Source: Papaver somniferum
Lineage: Eukaryota; Streptophyta; Magnoliopsida; Ranunculales; Papaveraceae
Reading direction: 5' to 3'
NCBI RefSeq assembly: GCF_003573695.1
Contig: NC_039360.1
Coordinates: forward strand, 66,589,911-66,653,910
DNA length: 64,000 nucleotides
Below are positions 1 to 10,346 of this stretch, piece by piece. The notes under the pieces are model-generated. The model was not told the origin of the DNA, ran no database searches, and saw only the letters and a program-made list of their open reading frames with translations. The position numbers and the translations under genes are program-made. Within the stretch, counting starts at the first letter, position 1. Each line of letters opens with the position of its first letter.

Positions 1-1713
1 ATTCTGCAGGGATTTGTATTAGTTACGGTACAAGCTCACTTACCCAAACTTAGACCCCCAACATGCAACATTCTCGATCCAGCTACTTCACAATTATGTG
101 TTAAAGTTGATGGGGGCAGTTCTGCACTTATGTGTGCTTCTATATACTTAATTGCTGCCGGCGCTGCCTGATTAAAAGCTTCATTACCAACCCATGGAGC
201 GGATCAGTTTGATGAGAATGACCCTAAAGAGGCCACACAAATGTCAAGTTTTTTTAACTGGCTCTTACTTGCTATTTGCATTGGTGGCGGTGTTAGTATC
301 ACTTTTATTGTTTATATTCAAGATAACAAAGGTTGGGATTGGGGTTTTGAGAGGTCTCCACAGTTGCAATAGTGTTGGCTATGATTGTCTTTAGCGCGGG
401 ATTACCACTATACCGGTATCACGTGATCAGTGGAACTGCAGCTATCACAGAAATCATCCAGGTAATCAAGCATATACATTCTTCGCAAGAATAAGATGTA
501 GGTGAGAAAACTGCAATGCATAAATGTTGCGGCTAACACCTTAAATCCGAATTTCTGGGATATTAATGGATAGAAAGGATTGAGGAGTACTAGTGACATT
601 ATCATCATTTTCTGTTTGCAGGTCTATGTAGCTTCCGTTCGAAACAGAAGACTTAAACTTCCGGAAGACTCTGACGACCTCTATGAGATTGACAGAGATA
701 AGGAGGCCGGTGTGCACATTGAATTTCTACCTCACAGAGATAATTTAAGGTGATCTTAACAGTTCTAGATATCTTAAAGATCAATAGCTTTAAGTTGCAT
801 GCTTTAATTAACTTTTTGTCTTGTGTTGTTCAGATTCTTAGATAAGGCAGCTATCCAAACATCACCAGACTTCGAAGATTCAAAATCAGCCAACCCATGG
901 AAACTTTGTAGGGTTACCCAAGTAGAGAATGCAAAGACAATCCTAGGAATGATTCCAATCTTTTGTTGTACCATTATAATGAGTACTTGTTTAGCCCAAC
1001 TTCAAACCTTTTCAGTTCAACAAGGAATAACAATGGACACAACCATTTCCCATAACTTTCACATACCACCTGCCTCACTCCCAATCATTCCTATCGCGTT
1101 CATGATCATAATAATCCCTCTTTACGATCAAATCGCTGTCCCATTCATAAGAAAATACACTGGTCATCCAACAGGAATAACCCATTTGCAAAGAATTGGT
1201 GTTGGTTTAGTTCTCTCTGCCATTTCCATGGGTACTGCCGCATTAATCGAGGTTAAGCGGAAAAACGCAGCTAGAAGTCACAATATGTTGAATGCTATCC
1301 CAGTACTCCAACCACTACCTATCAGTGTGTTTTGGCTATCGTTCCAATATTTCATATTTGGGATTGCCGATATGTTTACTTACGTCGGGTTGTTGGAGTT
1401 TTTCTACTCTGAAGCACCAAAAGGAATTAAATCCATCTCTACCTGTTTCCTTTGGAGTTCAATGGCATTAGGGTATTTCTTTAGCACTGTTTTGGTGCAA
1501 ATAGTGAATCAAGCCACTAAAGCGAATACCAAAAGTGGAGGTTGGCTGGCTGGAAACAATATTAACGTTAATCATGTGAATCTCTTTTATTGGTTACTTG
1601 CTATACTTAGTTTGATCAATTTCTTCTGTTACTTATTTTTCGCTACTAGATATCAGTACAGACATCAAACTACCGTTTCCAACAAAGAGATGAAGGAAGT
1701 TGTTAAAGATTAA
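1..1713 (+). pseudogene. NPF4-like (NRT1/PTR family) transporter, 3' part, disabled
   Basis: Exons at 1-461, 622-749 and 834-1713 (TAA at 1711-1713), with GT-AG introns at 462-621 and 750-833. The reading begins inside the window's first base, so the N-terminal transmembrane helices lie outside. Visible family marks are the HGADQFDE block (about 202-225), the FFNW segment after it, the [11 protein letters not shown] loop, and a last exon with SVQQGITMD, several hydrophobic spans and [13 protein letters not shown]. The family (12-TM proton-coupled carriers at membranes) moves nitrate, peptides or hormones; the match to the NPF4 branch, which includes ABA and nitrate carriers, is from remembered motifs. 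Two breaks: an in-frame TGA at 169-171 where the family has Gly, and a frameshift near 345-352 just after WGF. The rest of the frame and the splice sites are intact, so sequencing error is an alternative to true decay. The substrate cannot be told. Confidence 0.85.
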
Positions 1714-1921
1714 TTATCGGTATTAAAAGATTTGAAGAAGGTCATATACATATGTTGTTGTTCTTTTGGTTGCTGTTTCATTTCTTCATGTTGTAAGATC
1801 AGTATAATGCAAAGACTGACGTGCTAGTTTCTTGTACTTGCTCTAATTTTATGGTTTAATATATATCCCCTTTCTATCCTTAATATTTCCTTCCTGTGAA
1901 GTGATTCAAAGTTGGACAGTT
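1714..1921. other. Intergenic spacer between converging genes
   Basis: About 200 bp of AT-rich DNA holding the 3' flank of the NPF-like gene (plus) and of the F-box-type gene (minus). The genes converge here. No open frame of note and no repeat is seen. Confidence 0.6.
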
Positions 1922-3107
1922 TCAGGCAACAGAAAAAGGGCTTTCCGTGAAAGTTGTAAATACTTTCCTACTGTAGTGAAGAGGAAACAGAGAAACACCA
2001 TCGATCTCAATCTTGTTAAAAGTTTTTTTCTTGCGATCATAAGAATACAAAAAGACAAACTTTAAATTCCTCTGGGCATACTCAAAGACTATCTGATCAG
2101 TTCCCACAACTGCATGAAATTTGATAACTGGATCACAGCAAAAAGGTAGTTTAATAATCTCTGCGGTCCAACTCTTTCCGTTTCCGTGACAATTCTCTAA
2201 CTTTCTGCCGACCCCGTCATCTAGTACCCATAACTTCAGACTGTAAGGACTCATTCTATATGATAGAGCTACACGTCCATTTAACTCCAGAATAGCAATA
2301 GGCGAGGAGAACCTTTCACGAGGCTCGTCAAGGGTGAAACTAGGGATTGGGATAACTCTACACTTCTCACTTCCTACATCAAATGCAACTATGACCTTAG
2401 GATCAGGAATATATCCGTGACTCACGACATACTGCTGACAAAGAGATACGTGATTCATGGGATACCATAACCAATATATGGTACCATTTACATGCACATG
2501 CCAACTCCCCTTGTCCCAAGGAGGGACAACCTCATCAAGTTTCATTTGGTTGTCACTAGGAACCACATGGATTCTTCTCCATTTAGTGTCACGGCCTACA
2601 GTCAACGCCTCCCAAGCTGCATATGTTTGGGATCCAGAATGACGCCCAAGAAAAGATTGGGTTCTAGATAGTGTCCAAAAGCAGAAAACTTTATGTTCCA
2701 TAGTCGAAGGATCAAATCCAAGTTGAAAAACAGGAAACCTAAGACGATCTATCTTTATCTCAATTGTGTCATCTTCTTTCTCAAATCTACTTTTTTCCTC
2801 CGCTAACATGTTGATTTAATCCATGGAGTTACTTCTCGTGTACTTGCATTGTATATCCTGATAGCAGCTGCTTTCCAATCTACGAAGCCAATCAAACCAT
2901 TTACCGGTTTCAAAACTAAATCATGAACAAACCCGTCGCAGTCAATCGTCATCCTTACGTTATGGATAATGGCTTTTGCGGGCACTTTTTCCCCGCCGTC
3001 AATCATACTGCTGCTGCATACGACTGATGATGATATATCTGCTAAGAAAATACAATAACGAGGACTGAGTGGTCGATACCAATTACCATCCCCGCCGCAG
3101 ATTTTCT
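1922..3107 (-). pseudogene. F-box-associated-domain protein, 5'-truncated and frameshifted
   Basis: Reads leftward. The N-terminal piece (about 3107-2803) has the NGLIGFVDWKAAAIRIYNAS and STREVTPWIKS strings that open the C-terminal associated domain of plant F-box proteins. The frame then shifts near 2803-2809, and a second piece (2809-1922) continues with FPVFQLGFDP, IYWLWYP, IVAFDVGSEKCRVIPIP and LWVLDD, all typical of this domain. These proteins are SCF ubiquitin-ligase adaptors: the F-box binds SKP1 and the associated domain binds the substrate. No F-box is present. Immediately upstream the sequence turns into retrotransposon LTR at about 3108, and the first apparent codon of the open frame is a GTG inside the LTR. 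The gene therefore lost its start. The sequence beyond the far end of the retrotransposon (29924 on) does not supply an F-box on the minus strand, so a deletion probably accompanied the insertion. Confidence 0.8.
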
Positions 3108-3567
3108 TCTCCACTAAGAGAGAAGGTTTCGACCAATTCAGAGCAATTATAGGAGAATATAGGAGAGAGAAATATGAAGAGTAAGTAATCCCCCTACTTC
3201 CGCAGACCTATGTATACTCTAAAGTCATTCGACTATCTTTGTAACCATTCAATACATAGTGAAACACCAGCCCCGTGGATGTAGGCCTTAGTGTCGAACC
3301 ACGTAAATCTGTCTTATTTACATTTCAGCACCTTACATTCAGCGTTAAACTTCATATGCTTTACATTTATACTTGATTCTTGGTTTATTCCTTTATACGA
3401 ACATTATTTATGATAATATTCGACTAGACAATGACAAGCCCGAAGGCTTCGAGTCGATGAATCGATATAATCATCCCATTACGCATACGACGTACAATTC
3501 TAGAATCAGGATGTATGCGAATATTGTTTGTGAACACGTGGATGGCTTCGTGATTTATGTGTTCACA
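3108..3567 (+). repeat. Element A 5' LTR, truncated to its R-U5 side
   Basis: Matches 29466-29923 of the same element's 3' LTR, ending TTTATGTGTTCACA. The first ~495 bp (U3 with the TATA box) are missing. The break lies 12 bp downstream of the first base of the TATAAAT box of the full LTR, next to the truncated F-box-type gene. With U3 gone the element cannot start its own genomic transcript here. Confidence 0.85.
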
Positions 3568-3592
3568 ATTTGGCGCTAAAAACAGGGACTTT
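3568..3592 (+). other. Element A primer binding site region
   Basis: Directly after the LTR end comes ATTTGGCGCTAAAAACAGGG. The TGGCGC start placed 2 bp after the LTR fits the minus-strand primer site of plant Ty3/gypsy elements, which is complementary to a tRNA 3' end. Element B has the same site (TGGCGCTAGAAATAGGG on the minus strand) and C has TGGCGCTATAAACAGGG. Which tRNA it pairs with I cannot settle by eye. Confidence 0.65.
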
Positions 3593-3654
3593 GTCCCGGT
3601 AAAAGATTTATCTTATCCTGTGATTTCACCTTAAACGCGCATTATGGTTGTGCC

Positions 3655-3775
3655 CTATTCTGGGTTCAGCGTGCTTTCAAAACCTTTTTTATTTTGGGTT
3701 CAACATGCTTTCAAAACCTTTTTTATTCTGGGTTCAGCGTGCTTTCAAAACCTTTTTTATTCTGGGTTCATGGTC
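3655..3775 (+). repeat. Tandem 34-bp repeats in element A leader
   Basis: Three copies plus a partial fourth of a 34-bp unit starting TTCTGGGTTCAGCGTGCTTT, with small differences between units. It lies in the untranslated leader between PBS and gag. Element B has the same array on the other strand (26541-26646); element C lacks it. Short open frames through the array arise from its periodicity and are not genes. Confidence 0.9.
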
Positions 3776-4141
3776 TTCATTTTCACAAACACCATTTCAA
3801 AGCAGACAAATCCACGGCTATCTATCACAGATTTGCACGTAAGGCGTTTTTCTTTTAAAACTAAGACTTAATAATCCAGATTCATGAGTTCTCGCGACGG
3901 ATCTGCCTTTTCAAGAGTTTTCTTTTTCAAAAGTAGTCTGAAAATAAGGTCCATGATTGTTTATTAGAGGATTTGTATTGCAAAAACTAGACCGATGGAG
4001 TCTTTACACTTTTATTAAGGCCCTTGGGCAGCTCATTTCCTTATATTCCAATAATCTGGCGGATACGAATGGCAGTAACCCGATCCTCGTGGATATCTTT
4101 GGTTCTCTTTATTTATTCCCCTATGCAGAAAAATATTAAAA

Positions 4142-6054
4142 ATGGAAAAGATAGTAGAGGCAGGAAAAACCTAAGCCTCATCAAAGGAGACACCGAGGAT
4201 TACCCCGGTCATGACCCGAAGCAAGCAGAAAGGAGACAAAGCTAAAACAGCTACTCAAGAGGCAGGATGCTGCGGAAATCACCTCACCTATGAACACTAA
4301 CTCCATTGCAGCCGCGGCTCTCAAAGCAGCATCCACAAAGAACAACGCAACTGTTGCTGCCCTCCAGACTACAAAAGCTAACAAGACTTTGGTTTCAAAC
4401 CAAATCCATCAACAAAAAGAAGGGGTGGCAGAATCTACGACACATCAACCCGCACATCCACCAGTCTTCGGAATGCCATCAACCAACGGTCAGAATCAAA
4501 CCATACCAGTGGTTTTAGTACCGCGGGTGGAAGCTCAACCGAGGGGACCAAACTTGGAGATACCAACAATTGAAGCTGATCCTCGGCCACCCTTAATACA
4601 CACAGTAGACGAAGGGGGAACTATGGTCGTAGGGGTACAAGCCGGAACTCCCAATCAGGGATCAAACCAGTCCCACCGACTGATGGTAGAGCTTGAAGAA
4701 TTGAAAAAGAGCTAGCAGGTCTACGCAGATGCCGTAGCTCTTCTGGCCAGGGAGAATCAAGACTTGAAAGATAGGATTGCCCAAAGCACGAAGACTAGCC
4801 AACAAATGGACGAAGAAAATTCTAAAGCACCAGAGCCTAATCGAGACCGAAGAATCATCCTAGCAAACGCCGCCAGGGGAAGCAGTGCATCCGATCCGGA
4901 ATATGCCGCCGAAGACTTAGACTATTATGACAGTGAAGTTCGAAGAAAGAAACGCTCAACTGAGCATGAGAACGTGGGATATTACCGCGCAATGGAGGAG
5001 CTGCGTGATGAGATGATGGCTGAGATCAGGCAGTTAAAAGCCAGACAAAGCGGAGGAAAGGTTGAAGAGGTGATGAAAGAAGCTAACTCCACGCCCCTAA
5101 CTCATCGCCTGGCAAATACCCCCATTCTGTTAAAGTGCCCAGTCCCAACTTTTGAATGCTATGACGGATCCAGTGATCCCGCGGCACATATCCGGTATTA
5201 TAATCGTATCTTAGCCCTATGGAGTCAAAACGACGCCGTCCTCTGTAGATATTTCCCATCAAGTCTGAAGGGATCGACTTTGTCTTGGTTTGACAACCTG
5301 CCACCTGATTCCATCAACTCGCAGAGAAATTCTTGAGAACCTATATGTACAACAAAGCTGTCAACACCGGAATGAATAAACTTTTTTCTCTGGCAATTGG
5401 TTACAAGGAGAACACGAGGGAATACACCAACAGATAGCACAAGATCTGCCAAGCCATAGAGAGAGTGTGGATCCCGTAGTAAGTATCAACTGCTACAAGT
5501 GGGGATTAGACCGAATGAGTCCACTATTTGTTGAGATCCACGGAAGCGTACCTAAGACAGAAGGAGATCTTCGAATAATTATTGAGAAGTACGCTCGTCT
5601 TGAAGAAATCCAGCGTGAGAACCCGAGGGAACAAACGCAGAAGTCTCACCGTACCAATTCCGCAGAAAAAACCAGCGGGGCCAAAAGAAATAGCTCAGTG
5701 GAACGGCCTCACGAAGATAGGAAGGAACGAAGAGATGAACGACGAAAAGACGATCGAAAATTCGAAGATCAGGTTTACACGAAGCTCAATGCTAGCTACG
5801 CTCGGATCTTGCGAGAGATCAAAGGAAGGGAAAATTTGGAGTGGCCGTGGTCTAAGGGAAAACAGCCCCCAAGAACCGAGAAGTCTAAAGATTACTGTGA
5901 GTATCATTGCTTCAATGGACACCAGACCGAGAAATGCAAAAACCTCAAAATAATGATCCAAAAATTGATTGATGCTGGCGAACTCAAGCAATACATACGA
6001 AAGGAGGTCACCGAGGACAGATCCAAACGAACCAAGCAAGTCCAACTTCCATAG
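4142..6054 (+). pseudogene. Element A gag (capsid/nucleocapsid), broken
   Basis: Starts at ATG 4142, matching B's start. The order is a Lys/Ala-rich N-terminus, a linker, a coiled coil near RAMEELRDEMMAEIRQLK (about 4990-5040), the retrotransposon gag domain (YFPSSLKGSTLSWFDNLPP, about 5250-5310), a charged Arg/Lys/Glu-rich stretch and a zinc-binding CEYHCFNGHQTEKC (about 5893-5937). Gag packages the RNA in cytoplasmic virus-like particles. Breaks against copy B: TAA at 4172-4174; a frameshift near 4255-4270; TAG at 4713-4715 (CAG in B); a 13-bp deletion near 5315 between short ATCAACTC repeats; further shifts near 5455; and TAG at 6052-6054 (GAG in B) just after the zinc finger. In B gag runs on into protease in one frame, so gag-pol was probably a single polyprotein. 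Confidence 0.85.
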
Positions 6055-7059
6055 GGAAACCGCACAATCAACACCATCTCGTGTTCCGAAGCCGCATGGC
6101 CCTCACTTACAGCGCAGATAGGAAAGAGGCTACGGAAGCAATTCGAAGACCACTGCGAATTATATAAGATTGATGGCGTAGAGGTGGACGAGCACGAAGA
6201 GTGGATGGACGCACCTATCATCTTCGATACTGAAGATATCGAAGAATATATGGAAGACCATAACGATCCCTTGGTCCTCACACTACAAGTGGTCGGATGT
6301 AACCTCAAAAATATCCTCATCGACGGGGGAAGCTCAGTGAACGTTCTATTCTACGACGTCTTCAAACGGATGAAGCTCCATGATAAACAACTAATGACCT
6401 CTTATTACATCATCTACGGGTTCAACGGAGCGCCCACAAAGCCATTGGGAGACATCGTGTTGCAGGTGAACGCCGGGCCCATGAAAGTAGAAACACGATT
6501 CAGCGTGGTTGATGCCCCATCCACCTATAACGCCATTATTGGACGAAAGTGGGTACATAAACTCAAGGGAGTGGAAGCAACTTACTACCAATATCTCAGG
6601 TTCCCTACACCTGAGGGAGTGATGGAAATCAAGGGAGATCGGGTCTCTGCAAAAGAGTGCCAGAACACTCAGGATCGTATCAACAACGAACAGGAAGAGC
6701 AGCGAAAAACCCAAAGGATCAAAAATAAAGAAGCTGCGAAAGAAAAGGCCATAGACCTATTCCTCAAGGAAACCACAAGGAAGGGCTTGACAAAGGATGA
6801 TAATGTCCTTAACACAGAGGCAAGTACTTCAGCAGCCAACGAAGGACAAAAACATACCAAATATCAATTAAAGAACATCCCAGTCCTTGGGGACCCGAAG
6901 CCGGTGTTCACACCAGTGGAGCTCGTAAAAGAAATCAACATAGGAACAGAAGAAAACCCGAAGATGATCAAAGTAGGGACCATAATGGAAGAAAAAAGAG
7001 AAGATTCCTCAACCAAATTACTTAAAGAATACGCGGATGTATTCGCTTGGAAGTTATGA
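6055..7059 (+). pseudogene. Element A aspartic protease and linker
   Basis: The protease active site is LIDGGSSVNVLFYDVFKRM (about 6319-6375). The D-G-G form replaces the usual D-[ST]-G and is common in Tat-type plant elements. The flap/core continues through FSVVDAPSTYNAIIGRKW. A Lys/Glu-rich linker follows (about 6660-6900), then the run-up to reverse transcriptase, EYADVFAWK. A single substitution turns Gly (GGA in B) into TGA at 7057-7059 and ends the frame. The next frame resumes at once with DMPGIDP, so this is one point mutation rather than a gene boundary. Confidence 0.85.
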
Positions 7060-8985
7060 GACATGCCGGGGATTGATCCGAAAATAATCCAACACGAGAT
7101 GCGCATCAAACCAGGCACGCCACCTTTCAGGCAGAAAATAAGAAAAGTTGCACCAGAGTATCATAAGGCAGTAGAAAAAGAACTTCGGAAACTACTAGAA
7201 GCAGGCTTCATCAAGGAAGTCAAATACCCTACATGTATCTCCAACATGGTCTTCGTTCCTAAGAAAAATGGAGGGGTTAGGATATGCATCGACTTTACTA
7301 ACCTCAACAAGGCATGTCCAAAGGACAGCTATCCCCTGCCGAGCATAGATCAACTGGTTGAAGCAGTGGAAGGATACGAAGAGCTGTCATTCATGGACGG
7401 ATATTCTGGTTACAACCAAGTATCCCTGGCAGAAGAAGATCAACTACACACAACATTCTACACCCCGCATGGCCTTTATTGCTACACTAGAATGCCCTTT
7501 GGACTTCGAAACGCAGGGGCAACGTACCAAAGAATGGTCGATGCCATCTTCAGGCCATGGATTGGTAGTACCCTAGAAGTCTACGTTGATGACATGCTCG
7601 TCAAAAGTAGGCTGCGCAAAGATCACCACCAGGACCTGGGAGATATTTTCGAAGCAATGAGGAAACATCACATGAAAGTAAATCCAGAAAAATGCACTTT
7701 CGGTGTCACCTCAGGGAAATTCCTCGGATATCTGGTAACAAAAAGGGGTATTGAGGTAGATCCCGTGAAGATTCAGGCCATAGTGGAAATGCTATTTCCG
7801 AATAATTTAAAAGAAGTGCAAAAGCTCAATGGGTCCTTAGCAGCCTTGGGCAGATTTATTGCCCGATCCTCGGACAAATGCAAACATTTTTTCAATATTC
7901 TCAAAAAAGGGAGTAAGTTTGAATGTACCGCAGAATGCGAAGAAGCCTTCCAAAGAATCAAGGAACACCTGGCTTCAATTCCAATCCTGCAGAAGCCTGA
8001 TCCTGATGAAGTTTTGGCATTGTACATAGAAGCGACAGAAGACGCAGTTAGCGCAGTGTTGGTCAAAACCAATACGAAGATAGAACAGCCTATCTATTAT
8101 GTCAGTAAGACCCTCAATTCTGCGGAACGGAATTACACGAAGATCGAACAACTCATCCTGGCATTGGTATGGGCTACTCAAAAGCTGAGAACATATTTCC
8201 TAACTCACTTCATCCGCGTCCCATGCAAAGCACCACTGGAAGCAGTCCTCAAAAGCGCGGGAAAAGTAGGTAGAATAGCCAAGTGGAACACCCACCTGGA
8301 CCAATTCAACATCATTCATGAAATTCAACATTCCCAAAAATCCCAAGTTTTGGCGGATTTCTTAGCAGACCTCCCCCTGGACAACGATGAAGAGATTAGG
8401 GGAATACCAGAAGCCGACGAGGAAAGCAAGGATCCAGTTGATGTCCTCGAACCCGCGAGTCAAAGACAATGGGAAGTCTTCGTTGATGGTTCCAAAAATA
8501 AGGAAGGGGCAGGATAGGCATTGTCATCACCACCCCAAATGGAGAAAGGATCATACAGGCACTCAGGTTAGAATTCAAAGAGCATACTAACAACATCGTC
8601 GAATACGAGGCAGTCGTACATGCCCTCCGCTTAATAATAGAGATGGGGGTAACTGATGTAAGACTGACAAGTGATTCGCAGCTTGTCATACGACAAATAG
8701 GGCTCGAATACAATGTGTACGACGACACCCTCTCAGCTTACATGGCCTTGGTCCAAACATTGGCATCACGAATTCCGAACATCAATTTCCGACACTTATG
8801 CAGAAGGGATCTCAGGCACGCGGATGCCCTAGCATATATATCATCCATGCTGAAGGACAAGAGTATCGAAGCTATCAAAATAACAAGGGTATACGAGCCT
8901 TCGATTGCATCACAATTTTCCTTTGCTACAAATCAAGGTACAGTAGAAGAAAATATCGAAGATCAGGTGGGAAGACATCCGTGAC
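7060..8985 (+). pseudogene. Element A reverse transcriptase, RNase H and archaeal-type RNase H
   Basis: The main open piece is 7063-8517. RT blocks seen: KKNGGVRICIDFTNLNKACP, SFMDGYSGYNQV, MPFGLRNAGATYQRMVD, and the catalytic YVDD at 7582-7593. The connection and first RNase H follow (FLGYLVTKRGIEVDP to ADFLADLPLD); its first acidic position reads as EATEDAVSAVLV, a weak match to the canonical site. The archaeal-type RNase H begins FVDGSKNKEGAG at about 8480 and continues after a 1-bp deletion at about 8514 to SDSQLV and HADALA (8643-8984). A further indel near 8970 ends the frame. RT copies the RNA, and the RNases H remove it. The double RNase H is a known acquisition of the Tat lineage. 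Confidence 0.9.
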
Positions 8986-10270
8986 GTTTTTGACGAAGAA
9001 GATATCCTGTCAAGAGCAAATCAAGACGAAGATTTCAACAACGAAGATGATTGGAGAATGATGATCCATGCGTTTCTCAAGGATGGAACCTTACCGGAGG
9101 ATCACAAACAAACCAGGAAAATACTCTCCAAATTAGGAAGATATGATCTTCGGGATGGGATCCTGTACAAGAAATCTTTCCTCGGACCGTTACTACGTTG
9201 CTTATCCAGGAAAGAGGGGCATCGAATTCTAAATGACATCCATTATGGTGACGCAGGGAATCATAGCGGCATGAAATCACTAGCCGACAAAGCAAAAATG
9301 CAAGGATATTACTGGCCCACAATGATACAAGATGCTGCAAGAATGTCCCGACGATGTGAAGAATGTCAGCGTTTCGCCAAAAAGATACACGCACCAGCAA
9401 CAACGTTGAATTCTGTGGGTAGTCCGTGGCCATTTGCAAAATGGGGCATAGATATCGTTGGGCCTTTCATCGAAGGATCAGGGAAAAGACGATTTTTGAT
9501 AGTAGCCACGGACTACTTCAGTAAATGGGTGGAAGCCAAAGCCTTAGCCAGGATCAGAGACGTGGACGTGTTTACTTTCATATTCCAAAACATTATTTAC
9601 AGGTTCGGCATACCAGCGGAAATCATGTCCGATAATGGTAAACAATTACAGGGGAAAAACATAGACATGCTCTTCTACACTTTCAAAATAAGAAAAAACA
9701 AGTCCACCCCCATATACCCTCAGAGCAACAGACAAGCGGAAGCTACTAACAAGACCCTCACCCTTATCCTCAAAAATCAATTAGACGAACACAAGGGGCG
9801 ATGGTGTGAACAACTACACAATGTATTATGGGCATACAGGACAACACGAAGATCTGCCACTGGGGAGTCCCCATTTCTCCTCACTTATGGAGCTGAAGCA
9901 GTCATCCCAACGGAGATCCTCATGCCAACCACAAAGACCGAAGCATGGGAGAAAAATCTCACAACAGACATGATGTTAAAGAGACTGGACGACCTGGAAG
10001 GAAGGAGGGAAGCAGCATTGCAAAAGATGGAAAATTATCAACGGAGACTAGCGAGAGAGTACAACAAAAAGGTTAAGCTTCGAAATTTGTAGAAGGGAAG
10101 TATGTGCTAAGAACAATCCCGCAGTATCAACGAGAGAAGAAATGGGGAAAGTTAGCACCTACATGGGGAGGACCTTTTATAATACATGACATTGCGGGAA
10201 ACGGTTCCTACTATCTTCGCAATCTGAAAGGAGAGGTCCTCCGGCACCATTGGAATGCAAATAAGATAAA
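8986..10270 (+). pseudogene. Element A integrase, 3' end deleted
   Basis: The open piece 9058-10092 holds a zinc-binding HHCC (H62, H69, C100, C103 of that frame) and the D,D35E core (WGIDIVGPF D132, SDNGKQ D192, AEATNK E228). The core is complete, although the usual Gly before QAEA is Arg (NRQAEA). Integrase inserts the cDNA into chromosomes. TAG at 10090-10092 interrupts LRN-[F]-VEG. The C-terminal part (YQREKKWGKLAPTWGGPF) follows in another frame. Compared with B, the last few codons plus about 640 bp of spacer are missing after about 10256, joined at a short TGC/AAAT homology, so pol runs almost directly into the 3' end of the antisense extra gene. No chromodomain is present, as expected for Tat. 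Confidence 0.88.
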
Positions 10271-10346
10271 TCAGGAAACACATCAAAAAATGATCCGAAA
10301 TTATATAATCAACAAGGATCAACTTTCTATAACTAATAAAAGAAAT

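Noticed and set aside
3644..3871. Overlapping short open frames rich in KPFLFWVQ-like repeats
   Set aside because: They come from the 34-bp tandem repeats in the retrotransposon leader; the unit is not a multiple of three, so several frames stay open. Copy B shows the same on the other strand.
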